From NCBI GenBank assembly GCA_947175245.1, contig CAMWLW010000012.1:1-43541 (forward strand): DNA of 43,541 nt, written 5' to 3'. Under the pieces are notes generated by a model. The model did not search any database and was not told the origin of the DNA. It saw only the letters and a program-made list of their open reading frames with translations. The stretch comes from an uncultured Bacteroidales bacterium (lineage in GTDB: Bacteria; Bacteroidota; Bacteroidia; Bacteroidales; Muribaculaceae). Below, one piece after another: positions 34,233 through 41,323 of the stretch. Position numbers and translations under genes: made by a program. The first letter of the stretch is position 1; each line of letters starts with the position of its first letter.

Positions 34233-35482
34233 GATGCTTTGAAATTAAAGATTGGACGTATGATAGTGTCAATATTGACGGTGTCGCCTATGTTGGCTAT
34301 GATTTCTTGGGCGGGTTTGTAGACCATCGGCGACTCGTCGCGGGTAAATTCGTTGACCGACTCTGAGTAGATGCCCTGCATTGATGCCACGAAGTCGTCA
34401 ATCGTGATTTGCTCGTATGCCTGACTGCGGCTCAACACGCGGCCGGCACCGTGGGGCGCCGAGCAGTTCCAGTCGCGGTTGCCCTTGCCGGTGCAAATCA
34501 ATGAGCCGTCGCGCATGTTAAGCGGAATAATGCAACGTTCGCCCCGGGCAGCCGATATAGCCCCTTTGCGTATGATATTGTCATCGCTGATGTAATTGTG
34601 GACTGACTCAAATTCCTCTTTTACATCCACACCAGGGAAGAAGCGTAGAAGCAGGAGCGAAATGAGCTTGCGGTTGAGCACAGCCCACCGCTGGCACAAA
34701 CGCATATCGTGAAGATATTGCTCACGTGCTTCACCCTCGACATAGCACAAGGCTGCCGGGAGCGACGGCTCGGCTTCGCAATATTCCCTGCGCATCTTCT
34801 TGATAACGGCCTGCAATTCGGCACGCCGTCCGGCCGCTTTATATTCTTCGATTGTACGTTTGATTGTCTCCTCAAACTCATCGGCTCCGGCGGTGAGATG
34901 TTTCACAGCCCGGGCCTGGTAGATGTCGGCCACCTGTTTGCCCAGATTGCGCGAGCCGGTATGTATTACCAGGTAGAGATTGCCGGCATCATCCTTGTCA
35001 AGCTCTATGAAGTGATTGCCGCCGCCAAGCGAACCGACGGCCTTATTGATGCGTCCCGAGTCTTTCAGTTCGCGGTAACAATAGAGCCCGGTCACCAGTT
35101 GTTTCGCTTCACGGTATATATCCATTTCGTCACCTGCAAGCTGACGGAAACCCAAGTGATCTTCGCGCACATTTTTCCCCGAGGGGACGTTAGCGCAGAT
35201 ATGCTCGTGAAACGCGTGATAGTCAATATCGGTGAGTTTGCCGAGATTGAGTACCCGCATACCGCAACCTATGTCAACCCCTACGATATTGGGTATCACC
35301 TTATCACCGAGGTCGCCGGTGAAACCGATGACACACCCGGCCCCGGCATGTACGTCGGGCATGATGCGTATCTTTTTGTCTGAGAACAGATCGATCGACA
35401 GCAGTTCTTTAATCTGACTCAAGGCATTCTCTTCAATGTTGTCCGTGAAAATCTTCACGTCATGTCCTTCTAATCTCTTCAT
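34229..35482 (-). CDS. rtcB: RtcB-family RNA ligase, copy 1
   Basis: 417 aa. RtcB joins RNA ends carrying 2',3'-cyclic phosphate or 3'-phosphate to 5'-OH ends using GTP and Mn2+. All metal and guanylation residues are present: VGVDIGCGM (D70, C73), GGGNHFIEL (H157), IHTGSRNLG (H174), VHNYI (H295) and SAPHGAGRV (H344, the guanylated His). PDVHAGAGCVIG is also conserved. It is thus probably active. The promoter carries a TGCGCA-N7-TGCGCA operator, shared with the second rtcB, so this gene is likely controlled by WYL regulator 2. No RtcA cyclase is visible; the PrfH-linked second copy differs in motif DIGCTIS, suggesting different substrates. Confidence 0.9.
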   Translation of the reverse strand: MKRLEGHDVKIFTDNIEENALSQIKELLSIDLFSDKKIRIMPDVHAGAGCVIGFTGDLGDKVIPNIVGVDIGCGMRVLNLGKLTDIDYHAFHEHICANVPSGKNVREDHLGFRQLAGDEMDIYREAKQLVTGLYCYRELKDSGRINKAVGSLGGGNHFIELDKDDAGNLYLVIHTGSRNLGKQVADIYQARAVKHLTAGADEFEETIKRTIEEYKAAGRRAELQAVIKKMRREYCEAEPSLPAALCYVEGEAREQYLHDMRLCQRWAVLNRKLISLLLLRFFPGVDVKEEFESVHNYISDDNIIRKGAISAARGERCIIPLNMRDGSLICTGKGNRDWNCSAPHGAGRVLSRSQAYEQITIDDFVASMQGIYSESVNEFTRDESPMVYKPAQEIIANIGDTVNIDTIIRPIFNFKAS

Positions 35483-35508
35483 ATTCTATTGTTTTGATTA
35501 ATCGGTTG

Positions 35509-35544
35509 CAAAGGTACACGGCCATTGCGCAACCATTTTGCGCA
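35509..35544 (-). promoter_or_regulatory. rtcB copy 1 promoter with WYL-2 operator
   Basis: Palindrome TGCGCAACCATTTTGCGCA (35526-35544) is followed on the minus strand after 9 nt by -7 box TACCTTTG (35516-35509). Expected leader about 23 nt. Confidence 0.8.
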
Positions 35545-35650
35545 CAAAATTAAATATGACGTGGCTCAATACGCGAGACAGGTCAAAAAGTTTTTTAAAC
35601 AAATCAGTTTCTTCGATTTAGAGTGAACCGAAAAATTTTTATGGTGTATC

Positions 35651-35680
35651 TAAATTTGAGACATTATGTTATTAAATTTG
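35651..35680 (+). promoter_or_regulatory. Two -7-like boxes before the 104-aa gene
   Basis: TAAATTTG occurs at 35651-35658 and again at 35673-35680. From the first, a leader of about 23 nt is expected; from the second, transcription would begin at the ATG itself (35685). No well-spaced TTG -33 partner was found for either. Confidence 0.4.
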
Positions 35681-35684
35681 CAGC

Positions 35685-35999
35685 ATGATAATGGATAACC
35701 AATATAGAAAAGAGATAGCCTGGTGGTTTGCCGAGCTTGGTGCCGAAAGCGAGGTCGACAAATATCTTGCGTTATTCCCGGAGCTGAACAGCCGGTTGTC
35801 AAAGTTTGCTATCGGTATTCTGGAATGGAACCTTGCAGGGCTTATAAACATTGACAATCGTGACGATGTAAATCGCGTACGACTTATTCTGAAGGTTCTT
35901 GACCGCACATCAGCATTTGACTTCTTCGACAACACTTTCAATGATGCCGACCCCGAGACAGTCGGCCGAATAACAGGGCTATCACAACAAGACAACTGA
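35685..35999 (+). CDS. Small hypothetical protein
   Basis: 104 aa, no family recognised. It appears all-helical: YRKEIAWWFAELGAESEVDKYLALFP, LSKFAIGILEWNLAGLIN, DDVNRVRLILKVLDRTSAFDFFDNTF. No membrane segment or metal motif. Either Met1 (35685) or Met3 (35691) could be the start. It is followed after 12 nt by the metallophosphoesterase gene, so the two probably form an operon, placed between the two rtcB loci but without the WYL operators. Confidence 0.6.
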   Translation: MIMDNQYRKEIAWWFAELGAESEVDKYLALFPELNSRLSKFAIGILEWNLAGLINIDNRDDVNRVRLILKVLDRTSAFDFFDNTFNDADPETVGRITGLSQQDN

Positions 36000-36011
36000 A
36001 AAAAACCGACA

Positions 36012-36608
36012 GTGAAAATTCTACATCTATCTGATACACACAACTGCCATCATCGGCTTCGGGAGCTGCCAGAGGCCGATGTGGCGGTACATTCGGGCGA
36101 CTTCTGCATGGTGGGCAGTGAACGTGAGGCGCTTGATTTCATGAATTGGTTTTGTGAATTACCGTATAAGCATAAGATTTTTATCTGCGGCAATCACGAC
36201 GACTGCCTGTATGGAGCAAACATCGACGGGCTTGATAGCAATGTCCACTATCTATGTAACTCGGGTGTTGAGATTGACGGCATTAATTTCTATGGCGTGC
36301 CTATGTTTATGGGCGATTGTGTCACCGACCGCCAGTCGCGCAACTACGCCGCTATTCCCAATGATACCGACGTGCTGATTACCCACTCACCGGCCTACGG
36401 CATCCTCGACTTTGACGACGGCATAAATTACGGCTCGGAAGAAATCCTTAACCGCATCAATTATCTGCCCCACCTCAAAGCCCACCTGTTCGGACACATT
36501 CACGCCCGGCATGGAGTCACCCGGCAAAACGGCATCATCTTCTCCAACGGGGCAGTCATGAGCAGCGATTACACCGATCTATCCTCGCCCGGTGTGATTA
36601 TTTTATAG
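36012..36608 (+). CDS. Calcineurin-like metallophosphoesterase
   Basis: 198 aa from a GTG start (36012), chosen because the canonical N-terminus KILHLSDTH starts there. The five metal motifs are present: SDTHN (D8, H10), HSGDF, CGNHDD, ITHSPAYG and FGHIHARHG. The family hydrolyses phosphoesters of nucleotides, RNA or proteins; short members of this type include 2',3'-cyclic phosphodiesterases, which would fit a locus of RNA ligases acting on such ends, but specificity is not shown. It follows a small hypothetical gene by 12 nt and ends 3 nt from the end of the convergent WYL regulator 2 gene. Confidence 0.85.
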   Translation: MKILHLSDTHNCHHRLRELPEADVAVHSGDFCMVGSEREALDFMNWFCELPYKHKIFICGNHDDCLYGANIDGLDSNVHYLCNSGVEIDGINFYGVPMFMGDCVTDRQSRNYAAIPNDTDVLITHSPAYGILDFDDGINYGSEEILNRINYLPHLKAHLFGHIHARHGVTRQNGIIFSNGAVMSSDYTDLSSPGVIIL

Positions 36609-36611
36609 TCA

Positions 36612-37637
36612 TCATCCATCATAGTGGGAGGCGGCGATACGCACACTCTCGGCTACACGGGCGCGGAACTCGGGCGGTGCAATAACCTCGGCATGCCCTC
36701 CATAGCCGAGTATCAACCGTTCCAACTCATTGTTGATTACCACTTTCAGTGAAATCTGTATGCTGCCGTCACGAAACCGCTGCTCAACTTTCTGAGTTCG
36801 GTGGAATGGTTTTGATTCGACATAAGGGGCCTGCTGACGGTCAATCTTGATCACGACACGGCGAGCCTTATCGCCAATCAATTTTGTCACGCCAATTGTA
36901 TCGTCAAAAAAGTGTTCAGGGTCAAAGTCAACACACTGCCTGAATGGTACCTCTTTGTGCAACGTCACCGAGTGTATGCGGTCAAGGGCGAATATATTGA
37001 CCTGCGGGGCTCGGTTGGCTGCCTTCTCGCCGATAAGGAACCAACGGTTACGATACTCTTTAAGCAAATATGGATATACAACAACAGCTTCTGACTGCCG
37101 GGCTTTGAACGATTGATATTCAACCACAATCGTCTGCTGTTTCCTTACTGCATCATATATTGCGCCGATAAATTCAGTGCCCTTGTAACCGGGCACATGC
37201 TCCATATCCATAGCCGGACGGGCCGTCGATGAGGTGTGACGCGTAATCTGCTCGTTGAGTTTGCTGATAATATCTATTGACGATGCCAACTGGGGAAAGC
37301 CCTGAAGCTGCCTCAGTATGTCAAGGGCCGAGTTGAGCGCGTCGAGCCCCTCGTCATTAAGCGGCAGATGGGTGATACTGTAGTCGGGGGCGTCATACTC
37401 ATAATACTTATTGTCGCGCACAACTATCGGGGCGTTATAGCCCAGACGGTCGCTGCGCATCAGTGCAAGATCGTTCTGAAACGTTCGGCGGCTCACCGGT
37501 GTGCTCCGTCCTTCAAACTCGGCCAGGGCGTCGGTACAGGCATCGATCAGGTCGTTGATAGTCCAGCGGCGATAGCGATTCTGCAGACACCTGTCGATAG
37601 TCGAAATGCGTATAAGAGTGGCTCTGTTAAGGGGCAT
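36612..37637 (-). CDS. WYL-domain transcriptional regulator 2
   Basis: 341 aa. N-terminal winged helix (about 1-85; WTINDLIDACTDALAEFEG, VSRRTFQNDLALMRS), a WYL domain (about 170-240; TIVVEYQSFKARQSEAVVVYPYLLKEYRNRWFLIGE...IFALDRIHSVTL) and a WCX C-terminus (about 250-335; ARRVVIKIDRQQAPYVESKPFHRTQKVEQRFRDGSIQISLKV). It diverges from rtcB copy 2-prfH across an operator TGCGCA-N7-TGCGCA, also found before rtcB copy 1. In E. coli rtcB is controlled by RtcR; here a WYL protein seems to do this. Its own -7 box (TATTTTTG, 37661-37654) is 15 nt from the operator, unlike the 9 nt of its targets. Confidence 0.85.
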   Translation of the reverse strand: MPLNRATLIRISTIDRCLQNRYRRWTINDLIDACTDALAEFEGRSTPVSRRTFQNDLALMRSDRLGYNAPIVVRDNKYYEYDAPDYSITHLPLNDEGLDALNSALDILRQLQGFPQLASSIDIISKLNEQITRHTSSTARPAMDMEHVPGYKGTEFIGAIYDAVRKQQTIVVEYQSFKARQSEAVVVYPYLLKEYRNRWFLIGEKAANRAPQVNIFALDRIHSVTLHKEVPFRQCVDFDPEHFFDDTIGVTKLIGDKARRVVIKIDRQQAPYVESKPFHRTQKVEQRFRDGSIQISLKVVINNELERLILGYGGHAEVIAPPEFRARVAESVRIAASHYDG

Positions 37638-37653
37638 AACGTAATTTTTTATG

Positions 37654-37712
37654 CAAAAATAGCAATTTAATCACGGTGCGCAAATTAATTGCGCACCCCA
37701 AAATCAATTTTG
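37654..37712. promoter_or_regulatory. Divergent promoters of WYL regulator 2 and rtcB copy 2 with WYL-2 operator
   Basis: Operator TGCGCA-AATTAAT-TGCGCA spans 37677-37695, with flanking GG/CC extending the palindrome. On the plus strand the -7 box CAATTTTG (37705-37712; first base off consensus) begins 9 nt after it and serves rtcB copy 2 (leader about 16 nt). On the minus strand TATTTTTG (37661-37654) is 15 nt away and serves the regulator. Confidence 0.75.
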
Positions 37713-37731
37713 CAGCACAAATTCAGACAAT

Positions 37732-38931
37732 ATGATAATTCAAGGAAAAATTACATCGGCCACTGTCTTTACCGATAATATCGAAGACACGGCTCTTAAC
37801 TGGCTCACCGACCTGTGTAACCATCCGGCAATGGAGGGCGTGCCCGTGGTGCAGATGCCCGACGTCCACGCCGGCCGGTCATGTAATGTAGGGACGGCCT
37901 ACCCTATCGGAATGTATATCAATCCCGACCACGTAGGCGTTGACATAGGCTGCACCATATCAATGCACCGGCTGTCAACGACGGTCAGGCCCGACGACTT
38001 TGCCTTGCTTGACCACCGCATACGCGAAGCGATACCCGCCGGCAACGAAATATGCACCAGAAACTCACTGAATGAAAAGGAGTTGTTCCGATACATCAAT
38101 TCACAATATCAGCGCGCACGCTCATGTGCACCCGACCTTATCAACGAGGCGCAGCGCATCGACGCCAGATTCATCAGCGACTTCTGCCGGCGCATAAAAC
38201 TGCAGGAGGGCATCTTCTACAAGAGCCTCGGCTCGCTCGGCGGCGGCAACCACTTCATCGAGTATGGCGAGGATGACAGGTCGGGAGAAGGGTGGCTGAC
38301 CATACATTGCGGCTCACGCAACCTCGGAGTGAAAGTCGCCGGATACTGGCACAATATAGCTCAGAATCTCAAGAGAGCCCGATACATAGGTTATCTGTGG
38401 GGCGATGCCATGCGGGGGTACCTCTCTGACATGGTCATAGCACAATCCTATGCGCTGTATAACCACCATATTATACGCGACCGCATATTAGCTATCTTTA
38501 AGAAGCTGTACAAGACACGATGCACCGAGTCAATTTTCACCACTCACAACTATATCGACGTGTCTGACGAAGTCCCGATGCTGCGCAAAGGTGCCATCGA
38601 TGCCTCACGTGGCCGCAGGGTGGTAATCCCGTTCAACATGCGCGATGGAATCGCTATCGGCATAGGCCGAGGGAACGGACAATGGCTTAACAGCGCCCCG
38701 CATGGAGCAGGCCGGGTCATGTCACGCACTCAGGCTAAAAAGATTATCTCAATGGCCCAGTTTGAGCAATCAATGTCGGGGGTATTCTCGACATCGGTCT
38801 GTGAAGGGACGCTTGACGAGTCACCGATGGCCTATAAACCAACCGCCGAGATAATGGAACTGATCAAACCCACTGTCGAAGTCATCGCGACAGTCAAACC
38901 CAAACTGAACATAAAAGACATCGGAAAATGA
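37732..38931 (+). CDS. RtcB-family RNA ligase, copy 2 (PrfH-linked)
   Basis: 399 aa. Active-site residues are present: VGVDIGCTIS (D71, C74), GGGNHFIEY (H174), IHCGSRNLG (H192), THNYI (H272) and SAPHGAGRV (H324). The DIGCTIS variant and the coupled prfH gene mark it as the RtcB2 type. RtcB2-PrfH modules are known to deal with ribosomes whose 16S decoding centre has been cut: PrfH releases the nascent chain and RtcB2 reseals the rRNA. The stop overlaps the prfH start by 4 nt (ATGA). The promoter carries the WYL-2 operator. Confidence 0.9.
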   Translation: MIIQGKITSATVFTDNIEDTALNWLTDLCNHPAMEGVPVVQMPDVHAGRSCNVGTAYPIGMYINPDHVGVDIGCTISMHRLSTTVRPDDFALLDHRIREAIPAGNEICTRNSLNEKELFRYINSQYQRARSCAPDLINEAQRIDARFISDFCRRIKLQEGIFYKSLGSLGGGNHFIEYGEDDRSGEGWLTIHCGSRNLGVKVAGYWHNIAQNLKRARYIGYLWGDAMRGYLSDMVIAQSYALYNHHIIRDRILAIFKKLYKTRCTESIFTTHNYIDVSDEVPMLRKGAIDASRGRRVVIPFNMRDGIAIGIGRGNGQWLNSAPHGAGRVMSRTQAKKIISMAQFEQSMSGVFSTSVCEGTLDESPMAYKPTAEIMELIKPTVEVIATVKPKLNIKDIGK

Positions 38932-39530
38932 AAAAATATATTCAGATAACAGCCGGCAGGGGGCCTGTTGAATGTGCCCGCGTGGTCACGCTTGTCACAC
39001 AAAAATTGCTGAAGGAATTACCCCAACTCACTGTCGCAGATTACGAGCAGCATAACGACCGGCCGGACTGCCACATGTCGATGACATTGGTTGCTAATAA
39101 TATACCCGACAGTTTCATCGGCGTCTGGCAAGGAACCGTTCAATGGATTGCGACAAAAAATCCCTATCGGCCTAATCATAAACGCAAAAACTGGTTTGTC
39201 GGGATTCAATTTTTCAATGAGACTGAGCTCCCGGTCATCAACGAGTCACACATTCATTATGAAACTTGCCGCTCGGGTGGCAAGGGAGGTCAGAACGTCA
39301 ATAAAGTCGAGACGACCGTGCGTGCCACACATACGCCCACCGGGCTCTCGGTTAAGTGCTCAATCGAACGTTCTCAGGCTCAAAATAAATCTCTTGCCCG
39401 CGAGATACTGTTATTAAAACTCCGTCAGCAAAACGACCGGGCCATTGCACAATCGCAGTCACAGCAATGGAGCAATCACGACAGGCTTGAACGGGGAAAT
39501 CCGGTCAGAAAATTCACAGGGCCACTATAA
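38928..39530 (+). CDS. prfH: Peptide chain release factor homologue PrfH
   Basis: 200 aa, the usual length for PrfH, which lacks the stop-codon-reading domain of RF1/RF2. The GGQ loop that promotes peptide release is intact: RSGGKGGQNVNKVETTVRATH (GGQ at 120-122), followed by TGLSVKCSIERSQAQNKSLA, the family's class-I RF core. N-terminal residues 1-100 (ITAGRGPVECARVV...WQGTVQWIATKNPYRPNHKRKNWFVGI) are the PrfH-specific part. It works on stalled ribosomes damaged in the decoding centre, with the RtcB encoded just upstream. Translationally coupled to rtcB copy 2. No terminator: the inverted repeat that follows is the operator of the next gene. Confidence 0.9.
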   Translation: MKKYIQITAGRGPVECARVVTLVTQKLLKELPQLTVADYEQHNDRPDCHMSMTLVANNIPDSFIGVWQGTVQWIATKNPYRPNHKRKNWFVGIQFFNETELPVINESHIHYETCRSGGKGGQNVNKVETTVRATHTPTGLSVKCSIERSQAQNKSLAREILLLKLRQQNDRAIAQSQSQQWSNHDRLERGNPVRKFTGPL

Positions 39531-39540
39531 ATTTTGCAGG

Positions 39541-39576
39541 TGTATCGCCTTTTGATACACCTGTGCCATAATTTTG
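39541..39576 (+). promoter_or_regulatory. AAA+ gene promoter with WYL-1 operator
   Basis: Operator TGTATCGCCTTTTGATACA (39541-39559), arms extendable to 9 bp (AGGTGTATC/GATACACCT), is followed after 9 nt by -7 box TAATTTTG (39569-39576). Expected leader about 24 nt before the ATG at 39604. Confidence 0.8.
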
Positions 39577-39603
39577 CCGTGTAAATCAAAAATTATGTAA
39601 GCC

Positions 39604-41301
39604 ATGAGAGTATCAGATCTTCAGAAAGCCAATACAGCCGACAAATCAAAACAAAAAGATAACGCGAAGAATACCAGGCCCCGAAACATTCTGGAGTCGT
39701 TCGAGTATATCGTTGAACTCGCCGAAGACTCTAATCTCGACAGTGATTTTCTCGACAAGGCATCAGTACACATCAAGTATGCCTCGCGTAAGCTGAAGCT
39801 CACTGCAATGCAGGTCATATTGCTGGCTATGTTCGTTGACCGTAGTGAGGACTGCCGCATCTTGATTTCAGAGATTGCAAAGTATGCCGGATGCCGCACC
39901 ACCAAGATACTACGGCTTTCAGACGACATTGACGTTCTTGAATCGGCACACTACCTGCGTGCTTCACGCAGCCGCAAATCGTTAAGCTACCGAGTACCTG
40001 CCGCCGTGCTGAAATCACTGCGCCAGAATCAGCCGTACGTTTACGAAGCCGAGCCTGTGCCCGACACCCAGACCTTTTTCGATAGATTTGACCGATTGAT
40101 GAACGAAAAAGACGACGATGAACTAACCCACGAGTCACTGTTGGAGCAGACAATGGAGATGCTTGATGAGATCAAGGATACCGCCTTTGCCACTGAGTTG
40201 CGGCGTTGCGGTTTCGGCGACGAAGATACCTTGTTGTTTGTCTTTATGGCTCATTTATTTGTCGAGGATAACGATGACAACATCCGATTTCACGACATCG
40301 ACAACCTGTTTGATAACGACGATAGTCCAAGCTGGGTAAAGCGCGAACTTCGCAACCGGGATTCACGACTCTTTGGAGAGGAGCTTATCGAAAACGTCAA
40401 TGAAGACGGTATAGCCCGTTCTGATGCGTTCAAACTCACCGATAAAGCCAAGAATGAACTGCTGCGCGAACTCAATCTGAATCGTATAGGCAAATCAGAC
40501 AAAGGACTGATAAAAGCTGATACGCTCGCCGAGAAGAACCTGATTTACAACACCTCAGAGCGCGACCAGATTAGTGAGCTCTCATCAATCCTCTCAGAAA
40601 ACCGCTTCAACGAAGTCCAGGCCCGACTACGTTCGGCCGGTATGCGTCCCGGTTTCTGCTGCATATTCTATGGCTCACCCGGCACAGGCAAGACCGAGAC
40701 TGTCTACCAGATCGCGCGTCTGACCGAGCGCGATATCATGCGCGTAGATGTCGATAAGATAAAAAGCTGCTGGGTAGGCGAAAGCGAAAAGAACATCAAG
40801 GCCCTTTTTGACCGCTACCGCAATATCTGCAAGAACTCACGACTTGCACCGATACTACTATTCAATGAAGCCGATGCCGTGTTGGGTGTCAGAATGGAGG
40901 GAGCATCACGCGCCGTCGACAAAATGGAGAACTCCATTCAGAATATAATCCTACAGGAAATGGAGACTCTCGAAGGCATTATGATTGCCACGACCAATCT
41001 CACCACCAATCTCGACAAAGCCTTCGAGCGACGCTTCCTCTACAAGATACGCTTCGACAAACCCGACCTTGAATCACGCACTAAAATATGGCAGACAATG
41101 CTTTCGGGTCTTTCAGACCGGGATGCACAGACAATTGCCCGACAGTTTGAGCTTTCGGGAGGCGAGATAGAGAATATCGCACGCAAACATTCAGTCAATG
41201 CAATTCTCTCGGGCAACGACTCCATTGATGTTCAGGCCCTGATAGACCTGTGCCGCCACGAGAAAATATCACCCGACACTCGCCCCAAAATCGGTTTCTA
41301 A
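39604..41301 (+). CDS. AAA+ ATPase with N-terminal winged-helix-like region
   Basis: 565 aa, cytoplasmic. Residues about 60-145 look like a helix-turn-helix domain (LISEIAKYAGCRTTKILRLSDDIDVLESAHYLRAS). The AAA module (about 345-530) has Walker A GSPGTGKT (357-364), Walker B ILLFNEAD (417-424), where Asn replaces the usual Asp, sensor 1 IMIATTN and an arginine-finger-like FERRF. The Asn form is frequent in a Bacteroidetes subgroup of these ATPases and need not abolish activity. Members are FtsH/p97-like in sequence, but with no protease or membrane part. The WYL-1 operator before it puts it with the ravA-viaA operon. A remodelling role in the same stress response is inferred. Confidence 0.8.
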   Translation: MRVSDLQKANTADKSKQKDNAKNTRPRNILESFEYIVELAEDSNLDSDFLDKASVHIKYASRKLKLTAMQVILLAMFVDRSEDCRILISEIAKYAGCRTTKILRLSDDIDVLESAHYLRASRSRKSLSYRVPAAVLKSLRQNQPYVYEAEPVPDTQTFFDRFDRLMNEKDDDELTHESLLEQTMEMLDEIKDTAFATELRRCGFGDEDTLLFVFMAHLFVEDNDDNIRFHDIDNLFDNDDSPSWVKRELRNRDSRLFGEELIENVNEDGIARSDAFKLTDKAKNELLRELNLNRIGKSDKGLIKADTLAEKNLIYNTSERDQISELSSILSENRFNEVQARLRSAGMRPGFCCIFYGSPGTGKTETVYQIARLTERDIMRVDVDKIKSCWVGESEKNIKALFDRYRNICKNSRLAPILLFNEADAVLGVRMEGASRAVDKMENSIQNIILQEMETLEGIMIATTNLTTNLDKAFERRFLYKIRFDKPDLESRTKIWQTMLSGLSDRDAQTIARQFELSGGEIENIARKHSVNAILSGNDSIDVQALIDLCRHEKISPDTRPKIGF

Positions 41302-41323
41302 TCATTCCCTTCAACCTACTGTT

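Noticed and set aside
34709..35383. Plus-strand 224-codon open frame
   Set aside because: It is antisense to the rtcB copy 1 gene, whose catalytic motifs are intact; it has no promoter and no recognisable domain.
39538..39562. Inverted repeat AGGTGTATC/GATACACCT after prfH as its terminator
   Set aside because: No U-tract follows, and the same palindrome with the same 9-nt distance to a -7 box stands before ravA and the WYL-1 gene, so an operator explains it better.
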